From the NCBI RefSeq assembly GCF_905220565.1, contig NC_059396.1, positions 4,809,206-4,873,205 of the forward strand: DNA of 64,000 nt. The letters are read 5' to 3'. Numbering within the stretch: the first letter of the stretch is position 1; every line of letters starts with the position of its first letter. Under the pieces are notes generated by a model, which was given only the letters and a program-made list of their open reading frames with translations, was not told the DNA's origin and searched no databases. The DNA is from Melitaea cinxia. Taxonomy: Eukaryota > Arthropoda > Insecta > Lepidoptera > Nymphalidae. The translations under genes and the position numbers were made by a program. Below, piece by piece: positions 44,305 through 57,049 of this stretch.

Positions 44305-45507
44305 TTAAGAGCCATTTCACAAAAATCGGTAACAATCCGCGAAACTGTAATATTTTGACGTCGTTAATCGCAGTGTTGGATGCAATAATGTAATTTATAT
44401 TCTTGAAATATAATAAAGCAACCTTTGTTGTAGTCCATAGTCGGATCAGAATTTTGATTTATATTATGTGTATAAAATTATTAACCTTTTCATCAGCCTC
44501 CTCCCTGGGTAAACGGTCGCAATGTATACTTTGAAGTCATACTTTTCAATAACCTCTACGTTGAAACCATTTTTAAAAAATATCATAGTATGTGAAATAT
44601 AATTTTGTTGCACACTATCACAGATTTTTATTCCATTTGTATCTCTATTAAATGATAAAAAAATTTAAAGTTACGAATATTTTCCAAATAAGTACAATTT
44701 TAAAAGCGATATTTTTCTTAGAAAACTAAGAAATTTTAACGAACTATCTTCATCAAAGTAAACTTACATCATTAAGGAATACAAAAAAAATAATTAAAAG
44801 ATGTAATTATTTTTAATACATTTTATATTAAATAATAAAAAGATAGTATATATTACCACGCATCAAGCCCAGTAAATCAGTCGAGCGCTAGCGCTCTTAG
44901 AGGTAAGTCCACGCCAAATTCTGCGCAGCCGTCTCTTTCGCTCACACGCGCCAAGCGCCTGTTGTTATAGCGGATAAAACGCATTTGATACTTTCATAAT
45001 AAAATAAACATATTACGAAAATGCTGTAAAATAATATAATGATAATTTCTGTAAACAAATGTATAATTTAATTTTCTTTTCTCACACTATCAATACAAAT
45101 AGGCATTTCAATCTGTTTGTCTTGTTATTTGTTAATTAATATGTTTGTCGGTGTCGATGTCATAAAATGCTATTTTATTCATATCGTAAATATTAGATTC
45201 ATTCGTAAACTGAAAAAACTAAATCAATTTAAAAAAAATTGTTTCATAAAATTGATTTTTTATTTTTATTTTAAATTTATTGACTGTTGTTATATAACAT
45301 ACTTGAAATTTTTAACAAATTAATTATGTAAAAAACATTTTATACCATAGTTATTAATTTTTATTATACATTAGAAAATGATCAAGATGGTCTTTTGGTT
45401 GTCACACTATACTTACTAGCACAAAGATCGCGCGGCTCGTACGATTCGCGCGATGCGACCAAATTTACCTAAACTTGCAGAGCGTAAAATTGTGAAATGG
45501 CTCTTAA
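44305..45507. mobile_element. TTAA-flanked non-autonomous DNA element
   Basis: TTAA at 44305-44308 and 45504-45507 directly flank a 14-bp perfect terminal inverted repeat, GAGCCATTTCACAA (44309-44322 and the reverse complement at 45490-45503). The 1195-bp interior has no transposase; its longest frame is 68 residues. TTAA duplication is the piggyBac habit, but the terminus does not start with CCC, so the superfamily is uncertain. A GC-rich block near 44880-44960 stands out inside. Confidence 0.75.
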
Positions 45508-45994
45508 CAAGAAACATTTTACGGTCTTCATTTTTATCCATTTTTAAATACCTTTTTTTATAGTATTCTACTTATTACACTTTTTATTATTATTTACACA
45601 AAGTTCTTAGACTATAATTAATTAATATCTTTCTTTACTGTGAAGTTATTTTTTGTTGGATTTTTTTACTTGAATAATAAAATTTCAGCATTTTAGTCAC
45701 GTATATGATTGTTAGCGCTCAAAATAGGTGGACGTGTTTTTTGTAATTTATAACAATAATAAATTGTTACGAAGCGAATATTGTGTGTGAATACGTCAAT
45801 ATTATTTTAAATAATTGCAACACCTTGTTAAGAAAATACGACTGTCTATGTGAATATGTCAATCAATATGTCACTTTACTTGCAAAACGTTAAGTTAGTT
45901 AGAAATAAACCTCTAAGTTGGACACCCGCATCTTTCATTCAACCCGTCAAAAAACAATATTTTAACAGTAAAGTTTAACAATATTTTAACAGTG
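45508..45994. other. Intergenic, nothing recognised
   Basis: AT-rich, no supported feature. Confidence 0.4.
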
Positions 45995-46137
45995 ACCAGA
46001 GCTTCTGGGGGAATTAGGGATAGGGTAAGCAACGGGCTTGCGATGCTTCTGGTGTTGCAGATGTCAAAAAACTACGGTAATTGCTTACCATCAAGTGAGT
46101 CGTACGCTTGTTTGCCGACCTAGTAATATGAAGAAAA
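45995..46137 (+). repeat. 5'-truncated SINE-like copy with poly(A)
   Basis: GTGACCAGAGCTTCTGGGGG, TTGCGATGCTTCTGGTGTTG, then TTGTTTGCCGACCTAGTAAT and an A-rich end. Sense orientation of the 19417-19712 family. Confidence 0.75.
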
Positions 46138-46243
46138 AAAATCTCAAAAATAGGACCTAGGACTACGGCACCGGTTTTGAGGAAACTTAATAGAATTTTA
46201 TACTTATTTCTGGTCATACCGTATAAAATCCCGCAAACTCACA

Positions 46244-46270
46244 CACGCACACACACACACGCACACACAC

Positions 46271-46316
<46 letters not shown>
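46244..46316 (+). repeat. (CA)n microsatellite
   Basis: About 70 bp of CA repeat with a few CGCA interruptions at the left. Confidence 0.95.
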
Positions 46317-46318
<2 letters not shown>

Positions 46319-46550
46319 TGTTATGCTCGTTGTTACATAATTGCGAGTTTTCATGACATTTTTCAAGCAATATATAAATTATTTTCGTTTGATGTCTTCA
46401 AAAACTTTAGAAAAAAACGTTGATCATTTTTTAAAAGTCCGTAATTGTTCAACAATATGTGAAAGACAGTTTAAATCGTTAAATGGCAAAATTCGTATTA
46501 ATGAGGGCTTTAGCTTTTATTTTAAAAGCCAAATGTGGATTTGATACATC

Positions 46551-46758
46551 CCACTAATATTACAAATTCGAAAGCTTGTGAGATGGATGTATGTATGTAT
46601 GAATTTTTGTTGAGCTTTCACACAAAAACTACTAGACCAGTTTTAATGAAACTTGGTACGCAGATAGCTAAGGATCTAGAATAACACGTAGGCTTCTATT
46701 ATCCTAACATTCCCACGGGATCTGAAATTTCGCTATCGAAACCGCGTGGCACACCTAG
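46551..46758 (+). mobile_element. Helitron-like element, degenerate
   Basis: Contains GGATGTATGTATGTATG, ACAAAAACTACTAGACCAG, GGTACGCAGATAGCT and ends AACCGCGTGGCACACCTAG|T. The left end is not sharp. Confidence 0.55.
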
Positions 46759-48290
46759 TTAAACACATTTACACCTATCTTATGGTTATACGATATCATA
46801 TTTTACTTTAATATACCCTTAAAAATTCCATGTTATTGCATGCACTATGGTCTCTAGGTTTTAATTTACTTTTCACATTATTGATTGACAACTTTTAGCT
46901 TTTATATTTAATTAAAAATGCGAAAATATTTGAATTGCTAGACATCGCTATTTGCTCGTGGATATGTTTACTAACTTTAATAAATCATGCATGTTTAATA
47001 CACTTTTTTAAGGCTAGTAACGATAGCGTAAAATTTAATGTTTCAGTTTTTTTTATTTATTTATACTTTATTGCACACACAATAAGAACATTAAAAAGAA
47101 AAGAGGAAAAAAACATACTGAAAAAAGTGCAAAGGCGGTCTTATCACTGACAGCGATTTCTTACAGACAAATCCGTCTATAAAGGAAACATTTGTAACAT
47201 ATAATTAATAATAGTTTTATAATATTACTAGCTGTAGCCCTTTGTTTAATCCGCACAAATTTGAGGTAAAAGATACTAAGATATTTTTGTAGCCCATATC
47301 TTCCACAGCTAATAATATATCCAACACAAAAATAATTTTTCAATTTGAACCAGTTGATCCTGAAATTAGCAAGTTCAAACAAACAGACTCTTCAGCTTTA
47401 TAATACATATTAGTATATAATGAATACTCAGGTAATAAATAAAAATAAGATTTGAGGTATGATTATTGAACATCCAAACATCAAATATCAAAGACAAGAC
47501 ATCTAAATTATTTTTTTGAATCCAGTTTGACATCTGGTATCCTTTACCATACCATACCATATTTCAAATGAGAAAATCCTTAAATTAGCGCCATTTTGCC
47601 TCGTTACAACTGAAAGAGTTAATATGTTACCTAATGACATAATTTTATTAATAACGATCTATATTAAAACATTGTTTGATGAAAGATTTCATTAAATTTC
47701 GTTCTCATTTAGGTTGGTACCGCTGCGCTGGTGCGACCACTGAAAAGTGATTAGTATTTTCAATTCAGAGAATTATGAGCACCAGTTGCAAAAGATAGGG
47801 TTGAAATTCGAATGATAAAATGACTCAATAATTCTTAGTAAGCAAACACGCAGGCTTAATATTTATTGTTTACTAAGTTCGGTGTATGATGCTTGTATTT
47901 ATGTATTGTTTGAGACTTCGTGGAAAGTAATGAACTAAGTTCTGGAACTACTTAATACATTTTTCAAAAACTCCTGCTCTAAATAGGATGTTCACAACTA
48001 AATATTTACAGATAGTTATGGTACAAATCATATCCACGTGGAATTGTGCCAAACTTGCTGGCAGCATTTCCGTGTTGAATCGCTATGCCGATTCTCTCGG
48101 CAAAATGCACCAGCCCTCTTGTCACCCGTGGAGGCAATAGGGCAAGGAGTAATCTTCTTTAAAAAAAATTTATTCCTTCTCGTATTTACAATGCGATTAT
48201 TACTATTTATTTCAAAACAATGAATATTCTGGTGAATATACATTATATTGTTATAAATATATTGCGACGCAATTGTTAATGTCTAAATGC
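46759..48290. other. Intergenic, nothing clear
   Basis: A reversed Helitron-like end (ACTAGCTGTAGCCCTTTG) lies at 47227-47244. Otherwise no gene or RNA recognised. Confidence 0.4.
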
Positions 48291-48294
48291 AATG

Positions 48295-48905
48295 TTATAC
48301 CTTTTGAAAAACATCCCGTAGGGCGACTCGAGCTCCAAGATCGTAAATGCCGCTAATAGCCCTTTTTTGCAAGATAAATACAGTCTCAATATCTGTAGCA
48401 TTACTCCACAATAACAGGCCGTAAGACATAATACTATGGAAATAGTTAAAATATATTAAGCGTGCAGTTGCAACGTCGGTCAGTTGTCGTACTTTTCTAA
48501 CTGCGAATGCTGCGGAGCTGAGTCTACTATTCAAGGATGACAAATGGGAATTCCACTGAAGTTTTCAGTCAAAATGTATTCCTAAAAAAACTGTAGTATC
48601 ATTGACAATATGCCTCTCGTTATTTATTATAAAATTATAATTTGGATGCTTAACATTAGGTAACAAAAATACAGCGCTCTTGGTTTTTTTGGCGTTCAAA
48701 ACCAAGTTGTTTATTTTAAACCAATCTTGAATTCACGACAAAGAAGTGTTCACGTTATCATAATTTACTTTTTTCCTATCAATTTTAAATATAAGGGATG
48801 TGTCATCTGCAATTAGCACTATATCACAAAATATACTTAACATAAAATGGCAGATCATTTATATATATATATTAAAAAAAGAAACGGACCTAGAATCGAC
48901 CCCAG
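48295..48905 (-). pseudogene. Broken non-LTR reverse transcriptase (Jockey/CR1-like)
   Basis: Read on the minus strand from 48905, phrases GSILGPFLF, INDLP, ADDTSLI (active-site remnant), INNLVLNAKKTK, LGIHFD and SSAAFAVRKVRQLT...FHSIMSYGLLLW appear in the usual order of the thumb and C-terminal part of a Jockey/CR1-type RT. At least two in-frame stops and one or more frameshifts break it. The open piece is 48295-48543. It is a relic, unrelated to the intact LINE at 31987-36446. Confidence 0.8.
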
Positions 48906-49609
48906 TGAATTATAAGACTATATGATAGACAGATAATTACACACAAGTAACGAGTAACATCACTTAATAATAAAAGCAAGAAAAGGAAAGTAAATAAAGG
49001 TATTCATATAAGTACTTTACTGGGACATTAATATGGATTAGGCTGACGAAATTGGACTTTTATATTGTCATTAACATCTTGCAAACAACGTGCTTTTCTA
49101 TTACAAAGAAATGAGTAATTTTGTGTAAGAAAAACAATTTATTGGTTATAATAGATATCACATCGCGATACGTATCCTAGTAGCGGAAAAAAAAATAGTA
49201 ACTAATACAAATCTATGCGTGAGTGAAACACAATTTTTTTTTCTAACTAATTAGTTCATTGTAATTATGTGCTTTATATACACCATAAATTTTGTGGTAA
49301 ATAGATCTCTACGAAATAGGACTTTGTAGTATCGAAGTTAAAAAATGGTGTCTACGAACTCCTCACGCCATTGAATACACATACGATATGCCGATTTTCA
49401 CGGGCTTCGGGTATAATATAATAGTAAATTATTACAGTAATTATACAATAGTATCCAATTTGCGGTATAGGTTCTTAAAGTTTATGTCAATTGGTTGAGT
49501 ATATTTACGAAACAAATATGTAATAAGCTAATAGCTAACAGAGCGAGAATAGCGTTGTTCAGTACAAAAAAAATGTAAAAGTGTTTAGTGCTGATTAAAT
49601 ATCTATATT
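48906..49609. other. Intergenic, nothing recognised
   Basis: AT-rich. Confidence 0.4.
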
Positions 49610-49613
49610 TTAT

Positions 49614-49910
49614 TCATACAATATTGAAGTGAAGTTGAGGGTCAGTTCTAGTCAACCAACGGTAGTAGTGGTGGTAGCCGTAGCAAGAGCTTCTGAGTCG
49701 TAATATGTATGATATAGTATGTGAGGGTAATATCGGCAACATAATTTTGATGGTCCTGACGTACATCGAAATACTGACCGCGCCCGATGTTGCTAACTTC
49801 GGTTGTCGGACGTTTACAAATTTGTGACTCGTGACGCCGTGATACGTTTGATCCGTAAAAATTTTACCCCTCATGCGCCTAAAGAAGTTCCACTTCAAAA
49901 ATCTTTTAAT
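49614..49910 (-). repeat. Possible interspersed repeat of higher GC
   Basis: Minus strand reads GAAGTGGAACTTCTTTAGGC, GCGCATGAGGGGTAAAATTT, then CACGGCGTCACGAGTCAC. More G+C than its flanks and ends abruptly in AT-rich sequence. The phrase is familiar from lepidopteran repeats but no second copy lies in this window. Confidence 0.35.
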
Positions 49911-51332
49911 TTATTATTCGTAACTTATAACATTTATAACTTTTTGCCCGTGTTTTTAGCAATTTTCCTGCAAGGTACATGCACCACCATGAGTTAAACT
50001 AACGAAAATGTACATTAAAATTTGTAATAATAAAAAAAAAATGAAAGGAAAATAATGTAGCGCTTTTGCTGGGCAATTTTCAACGGTTTTCAACTAAAAA
50101 TAAAGTCACCTTCGTAAATATTGAAATATTTTAAATGAATTTGATTTTTTTACACAAGTTACCTTTAGAAATCGCTTCAATTAAAGTTAAATCAATTAGA
50201 CTAAACTATATACTACGTTTAGCTAGATTTTCTGATAATAGTATTTAATCATATAAAGTAGTTCAATATTTTTATGATACTTAAAAATAATGAGCATTTT
50301 TTAAATTTATATTTTGAAACAAAGTTAAAAGTCTTCAAAATATGGTCCAGTAAATACTATGAACTTATAAATCCAAAATTGTGTTTCATACTGCACACAG
50401 CAAACAAAATAGATTCTTATTTTGAAAGCGAAATATGCGACCATTTTTTGGAAGAATGTTTTATTTTTAATGAATACTCATAAGAGCACTTATCATAAAA
50501 AGCAACAAAGTAAAAGTCACGTAAAGGAGAATGGCTGGAATGAAACAAAAGACTGTCGGCTGGGTGTGACGATTTTGCGGACTAGCTTTTATGGGAACAC
50601 GAGGCAAATATAACGACTGCCATTGCGACTTGAGGCTAGTTAGCTTTTAATGATGAGATTAAATTTGCATAATAAAACATATTTTCTATTAGTTATGCTT
50701 ATTGGTTACGTTTTGAAATGTAAGGTATTGTTTTGGAATTATTGCAATTTTTGTTTGTTAAATACAAAACAATAGTTCTTCTCTTACGTAATTAATAATT
50801 CTCTTTCGTTAATTAATTATGATTCACACGAGATAACCAATTGCGCAACTTCGCGCTCTTATTGTATGTTGCTAAACTTAGTTAATCATTTAAGAAGCTT
50901 TCGTGATACTATTCGAAAGATTATATCTTCATGCAGCTCGTGGACATATAATTAGATTCATTTGTTTGAAATATGTATCATACGCTTTGAAACTATGAGT
51001 CAAATATCCAGTTTCAATAATTAATGGTGAACTGAACATGAACGCCAGTTAATCACCCGTCGGATGTCAAAGGTTTAGTGATTACCGCGACCAGCTTAGC
51101 GTACTGCCGCGCAGAGGATGAAATTGCTAATATTCAGGAGCGCTGTAACCGGTAATTCATCCCCGTTTTCTGACTTCATTACAGTTAATGTTGGAATACT
51201 GTTAAGTTCAATATTTTCTGTAGTTTCACGATTGTTGTCTTCAATTTTACTTGGAATATTATTTCTTTTAAGCTTTATTAGTCGACGAACATCACATTTA
51301 GCTTTTTTCACATTATCTCCTCCACGCTCGTT
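49911..51332. other. Intergenic; one unassigned minus-strand frame
   Basis: No recognised gene. A minus-strand frame (51096-51527) is noted under rejected items. Confidence 0.35.
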
Positions 51333-51450
51333 GTCTGGAAGATCTCGCTGTTTAGCGATAAGACCGCCTGTTGTAGGTACATTTCTTTTTGGGTATTGTT
51401 TTATAAATTGTAAAAAAAAAATTATGTCTACCAGTACTATAAAGAGTAAA
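51333..51450 (+). mobile_element. 5'-truncated LINE 3' tail
   Basis: GTTGTCTGGAAGATCTCGCT, TTTAGCGATAAGACCGCCTG, TTGTAGGTACATTTC and an A-rich end. Same tail as 18847-18985. Confidence 0.65.
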
Positions 51451-53184
51451 TTATTATTATCACTTACAACGTGACAATACAAATATGCTTTATTGTACAA
51501 AATAGGTAAAACATTAACATAGAACATAAGTGGTATTACCTATCTTTCCAAAATCGTTCTCATATAGACAACATCATGTATGAAAAAATACATATTAACT
51601 TTACTTATTAGTTAATGCTTACAGATAGTGATTATTTTTAGCTTTTTTCTGTATATTTTTATATATTACATACATACTCGTCAACAGACATGCAAACAAA
51701 AGAAACTGCAATCTTATAATAGGTCTAATACTATAAAACAAACATTATTTTTAGACTTAGTATATTTAAGATAGTATGAATTTAATTTTACTCTAAATGT
51801 AGGCGAAGAAATAATAATACATTCTATTATTAACTTTGCTGATTAATTCGAATTCTATCGCAGTCTTGAGCGAGGTAACTTTGAAGAATTTACGAGCTTT
51901 CTGGAAAGTGATCAGAATACAATATAATGTCTTAGTGATTTTGTTCTCTAAGTAAAATCAGATAGCTTTATTGAAGTTCCATAATTTATTCGAATAAATA
52001 TTTAATCAATATGAGCTGGTAATTAACTTTAAACGAAAATTCTATATATTTAATTTTGACATGAAAATTTATAAAAAGATGGTAAAAATCCATCTTTTTT
52101 GCTTTAATCTCGAAACTTAAAGCTATTTCAGGAGAATCTTTAACGAGTTTTCGACTTTGATACCTTTATTTGGAAACTTTTCTCGCTAATCGGAACACTG
52201 AGAAGTTATCCCGGTTTGGATAAACAGAAAACATTAAAAAAAATGTGGGAGCTGTTAATATTAAATATATATTTTCACCGATTATTCAGTAGAAGCAGAT
52301 ATCGTTACTGATAGTGATGAGCAAATTTACTACTAATTTATCCGATGCCAATTACAGCAAATCGAAGCCAATCGAGGTCTATTTAAATTCATCAATCAAC
52401 TTGAAATTCAGTAATTTTACATAAACACACTGAGTTTGTAAATTTCCCTCTAAGTCCAAATAGATGATTTTATTTGTATTCTATTTTCAGAAAACATTCT
52501 AAATTTAAAAGTTACCCCATTTAGTTGAAATTCAGTAACCAATTAAACATCAGCTTTGTGAGACTACGGAATAATGAAAACGCTGCGAGTTTCACTGGCT
52601 ACGTGGAGCGTCCTAGAAACATTTATGATATTTTTAAATACGTTTTTAAACGCAGTAAACGATTTGAATAATTTAAATTTCGATAGCATGAAGATTAAAT
52701 TAATGTTTACTTTTTCCACTGTATCGGAATTTAACGATAGACTGGTTTTAATTTTCTACAATTTAATTACGCTTAAAAAAATATTTTTAAAATAAATTAG
52801 TAGCCTTCTGAATTTTTCATATTCAAATAAATAAAAAAGTTTTTAAACGATAAAACGATTTTGTGATACTTGTACAATGCCTATTTTTTAAAATAAATCC
52901 GTCCCTCATTGTTAGGTATGGATTGTAAACTATTAGTCACACTGTCTCCTCAAAGTAAACTAACTATTATTTAAGAGTGTAAAAGATAGTGAAGGTATTT
53001 CTGTTATTAATATATTAGTTAACTTTTCAAATCTCTTGTAGCTTATGTAAAATTTGTATTATATATACCTACTTGTTTAGATTTTTATAACAGACTAATG
53101 ACAAGTGAGACTAACAATTACTATAAAAATTACCGCTGAAACAACGGCAGTGGTAATCCATTTTTAATATTTGTTAATCTATTA
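51451..53184. other. Intergenic, nothing recognised
   Basis: No supported gene or repeat. Confidence 0.4.
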
Positions 53185-53512
53185 TCTAATATATAAAATT
53201 CTCACGTCACGTCACGGTGTCACGGTGTTTGTAGTTAAACTCCTCCGAAACAGTTTGACCGATTCTCATGAAATTTTATGTGCATATTGGGTAGGTCTGA
53301 GAATCGAACAACATCTATTTTTCATCACCCTAAATGTTAAGCGAAGTCCACCCCTAAATATTTTTTTTTAATTTTTAGATAAATTGTTTATTTTTAATTT
53401 TATTATGATTTGGCGTTGAAAAATACATACAACCCTAAATTTTCACCCTTGTACCACCAACCCCTATTTTTAAATAGCGTTTAACGGCAAGACAACGTTT
53501 GCCGAGTGAGCT

Positions 53513-53514
<2 letters not shown>
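53185..53514 (+). mobile_element. Short Helitron-like element, 330 bp
   Basis: A|TCTAATATATAAAATTCTCA start; end CGGCAAGACAACGTTTGCCG hairpin then AGTGAG and CTAG|T. The internal phrase AACTCCTCCGAAACAGTTTG is shared with the reversed copy at 62371-62676. Confidence 0.8.

Positions 53515-53582
<68 letters not shown>
53515..53582 (+). repeat. (TA)n microsatellite
   Basis: About 66 bp of TA repeat with one TG interruption, directly after the Helitron-like end. Confidence 0.95.
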
Positions 53583-53587
<5 letters not shown>

Positions 53588-53935
53588 TACAGAATAATTT
53601 AGGTACATAGTTTATTATTTGTCAAAACATTTACTTATTGTTCCGTTATTGCGTCTAAAAGAACTTCGTAAAGTAAAATAAATCGTTTACATGTTATGTA
53701 ATAATTTCCGTTATACTTAAAGTAAATTTTGTCGTAAATCTCTTTTGTGTTCCACGTTCACGCCTGTAAACGTGAATGTAAATTTTACTTTTACAATTAC
53801 AACGGCGAGTATGTTACAATTACATTATTAAATATATACTCGTAGATTTATTTCACAGTTATTAAAAAGTTACTAAAAACGTTTAAAGGAAGAAGAATTG
53901 AGTTTGTCATCAGTCAGTCAGTCAGTCAGTCAGTT
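53583..53935. other. Intergenic, ends in (CAGT)n
   Basis: No gene. A (CAGT) run lies at 53911-53935. Confidence 0.45.
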
Positions 53936-53998
53936 CAGCCTATTGCAGTCCAGTGCTGGACAGAGGCCTCCCCAAGTTTGCGCCAGATTTCCCGGTTT
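53936..53998 (-). repeat. Fragment of the 'GGAGGCCTATGTCCAGCAG' family
   Basis: CAGCCTATTGCAGTCCAGTG and AGAGGCCTCCCCAAGTTTGC, the first 60 bp of the 17605-17907 type read from its 3' end. Confidence 0.65.
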
Positions 53999-54838
53999 AC
54001 GATCTTATGTATTGTTTGTGTATGTATCGTCGGTCCAACGGGCCGGAGGATGTCCCATACTGCGTTTGCCAAGAGTTTGTCATAAATATGCTTAACTATT
54101 TGCCGCTAGTTAAATCACGTAGTTCTAACTTACTATGTTTTTCATCTAAACTTATTCAACGTAATGCGACAAGTTCGATTTTTATTAACGTTTCCTACAT
54201 TATAATTATACATATTAACCGGGCACTGAAAGAAAAACATCTATTAAAAATAATATTTCAATGTATAAAATAAAGTTACTTTGTCTATTAAACATAATTC
54301 GACTCTTGATTTATTTAATTAATACCTACAATTATTATCTTTATAAACAAGCCTCGTAAATTATGCGTAAACAGACCTCTCCCGTGGGCGGCTTTTTATC
54401 GTATATATTTTCATTTACTTCTTAAAATTAATGTAATCATATAAAAATATTATATGGTAATTTTAGTATATGAGTATATGAAATGGTTGTAAAAACTATT
54501 ATTAATATATAATTAATTTTTCCGCAGGTAGCTTAATTAGTTATATGTTATATTATTATTTACATATAGATCTACCTAACACGTCTTGGTCGTATATACT
54601 CTATATGTAAAATGTTAACAAACGTATCGTAAAACAAATACCTTAAAAATCGTTAATCTCACAGACCTATACAGATTAGATCAGATCAATATCAAGACAA
54701 ATTTAGACTAAAATAATAACATTCTTATGTCCACACATTCTAAGTCCTTAAATATGTATATTAACATGACAACACCTTGTTGCAGTAGTTTATGGAACTG
54801 GCAATGACTAATAATAATTCAATTTAAATTAAAATATA
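53999..54838. other. Intergenic, nothing recognised
   Basis: AT-rich. Confidence 0.4.
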
Positions 54839-54839
54839 T

Positions 54840-54960
54840 TATTAATATTATTAAAATTAAAATCTTTATTGTAAATGACAAAAAATATATATAACAAACA
54901 AAGGACACGAGCAAAGGCGTACAAGTAGCGATAACGCTAAAAGAGTGATCTCTTTCAGAT
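54840..54960 (-). mobile_element. 5'-truncated LINE 3' tail, antisense
   Basis: Minus strand reads CTGAAAGAGATCACTCTTTT, AGCGTTATCGCTACTTGTAC, then a T-rich stretch, AATAAAGATTTTAAT and a TTAATAAT tail. Related to 18847-18985. Confidence 0.6.
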
Positions 54961-55016
54961 CTTATATAGATTATATTCACTTTATATACAATATATATGT
55001 TTAATTTATAGCTACA

Positions 55017-55434
55017 TCTATACAAGTAAATAAAATTCGAGTCTCTGTTTGTAATATATTTTTTTCCCTACAATTACTTTTTGATCACGCATCATTCAAT
55101 CATTCGTTTCACATTCGTCTGTTTGTAACATTAAAATAACCACTTTTTACTAAATACATATGTCATGGATAATAAATAATAATTAGACAAGGTACATATA
55201 CCAAAATGACATTTTTTAAAAATTTTGTCTGCCTGTTTGTCAGTCTGTTTGTTCCGGCTAATCTCTGAAATGGCTGGAACGATTTTGACGGAACTTTCTC
55301 TGGCAGATAGCTGATGTAATAAGTAGCAACTTAGCCTACTTTTATTTTAGAAATTTATTTATGTTATGACTCTGCGAACTGAACAATAACTTTTTTGGCT
55401 AATTCCACGCAGATGAAGTCGCGGACACAGCTAG
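55017..55434 (+). mobile_element. Helitron-like element, 418 bp
   Basis: A|TCTATACAAGTAAATAAAAT start, GTCTGCCTGTTTGTCAGTCT, GGCTAATCTCTGAAATGGCT, and end CACGCAGATGAAGTCGCG then CTAG|T. Same family as 20048-20368. Confidence 0.75.
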
Positions 55435-56282
55435 TTCATAAATAAAACTCAACCAATGCATATCACCTATGCAAGATCTAATTAAGTTAGCATATATCGA
55501 TCGCCTAATGTACCACTTGACGTCTAAGCACGTAAGAGCTTGTGGATTTCGTGTTAGGTAATCTGATTATAATTCGATTAATCGTATTAGATATAGTGTT
55601 CACTAATGATGAATGAAACATATTGTTTTAACAAGAGTGCCCTTTACTGAGCTCGAGGCATGAACTGAAATTGTGCCCAGTTTCGGTAACTTCTTTTATA
55701 AGGCTACGCAAAAATAAACTCATAAATACAATATTCAACCCGTAATTTCAGAGACACAGAAGCTGTTAGGTCCGATGTTTTCTAGAAGCTCTTGATAATT
55801 TAATAATCACGACTCTGTGTAACACACTCACACACACAGACAACATACACACACACACACACACCAATACACAACACTCGCACGCAAACGCGTGCGCGCA
55901 CACGCACACACACACGAACACGTACACAAATAAACGAAAGTGTCAAAATTAAAAACAAAATAAATATAGACAAAAAAGTTCGCATTTAATGCTCGAACGA
56001 ATCTCATTTCTTGACATCAAGGCACGTGGAAATATAAAATAAACATTATTGCTAAAGACAAAGTATAAATTGAAAGTGTAATCATCCGTTAAATTTATTC
56101 CGAAATAGCGAAATTATTCTTGTTTATGTTAAACACTCGCCCACATTATTACGTGCGTAGAATTGATTCTTTAAGCTAATACTTTTTTATGTTGTCTGCC
56201 CGAGAACTATTTTCTTTGACCACTAAACTTGGAAAGCATTTAAAGTAATTAATACTTTAAAAATGCCAGATGAACTCGACAA
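55435..56282. other. Intergenic with (CA)n tract
   Basis: A CA-rich tract with CG interruptions spans 55826-55925. No gene; the Val/Cys-rich minus-strand frame over it is a microsatellite translation. Confidence 0.5.
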
Positions 56283-56485
56283 GTTGTTTTTTTTTATATA
56301 ACTAGGGCAGCAAAAAAGCGTACCGCGCACCTGATAGTAAACCTTACTCACCAACAGGAATACAATACTGCTTGAAAACAATATTATTTAGCCGTGGTCT
56401 TCTGTAAGGTCGAGGTACTACCCCAGTCGGGCTGCTACATATTTTGAGCAGAAATTTCCTGCTGTGCCCTACCTCAGTTAATTTC
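56283..56485 (-). repeat. SINE-like copy with internal deletion
   Basis: T run, ACTAGGGCAGCAAAAAAGCG and ACCTGATAGTAA jump directly to CCTTACTCACCAACAGGAAT and end at GTGCCCTACCTCAGTT. Compared with 19417-19712 about 100 bp of the middle is missing. Confidence 0.7.
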
Positions 56486-57049
56486 CATTGGAGTTGCATT
56501 TTTAATCAATTAATATACATAAAAAATAAGAAAGCTGTATGTATTATTAACGTTTATAAATTTATTGCGTGTTTGATATTTATAGGTTCGTTAAGTTTTA
56601 AAGTATCTAATGTTTAACAATAGCAACCATTGGTAAAATCTTACTGTTTAAAATTAAAAGTTTTACTGCTATTGGGTAAGATCTTAATATAGGCATCAAC
56701 ACAGAATAGTTTCATTGGTAACTGGTCAGTCATATCTTCTCAATGTACATACCCTTAAAGTTTACATACATGACAAAGACCACATCTCTTTTGTAGATAG
56801 ATCAGATATAGATCAGACAATAATAATGGTCACACCAAAAAAGGTTATTAGAAGCTATCTTAGTGATATGAGAAATGGAGAAACAGAGGACAAACGAAGT
56901 AAGAAATTTTAATTAAAATGAATGGCTTCAAAAAAACTATGAATGACCTGGAACTTTTATCATATGACATAACAGCTATCTACCATAGCAATAATCCTAC
57001 GCTTGTTTTATTGTGGGTTTGTAAAATCCTTCGATATATCCCAAAAACA
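56486..57049. other. Intergenic, nothing recognised
   Basis: No supported feature. Confidence 0.4.

Noticed and set aside
46244..46316. CRISPR-like regular repeat
   Set aside because: It is a dinucleotide microsatellite with no spacers; no CRISPR array exists in the window.
51096..51527. 143-residue minus-strand frame with a plausible-looking C-terminal half (SIPTLTVMKSENGDELPVTA)
   Set aside because: Its N-terminal third is the antisense of a LINE tail (51333-51450), and I see no family signature or firm splice sites for the rest. It could contain an exon, but I cannot support it.
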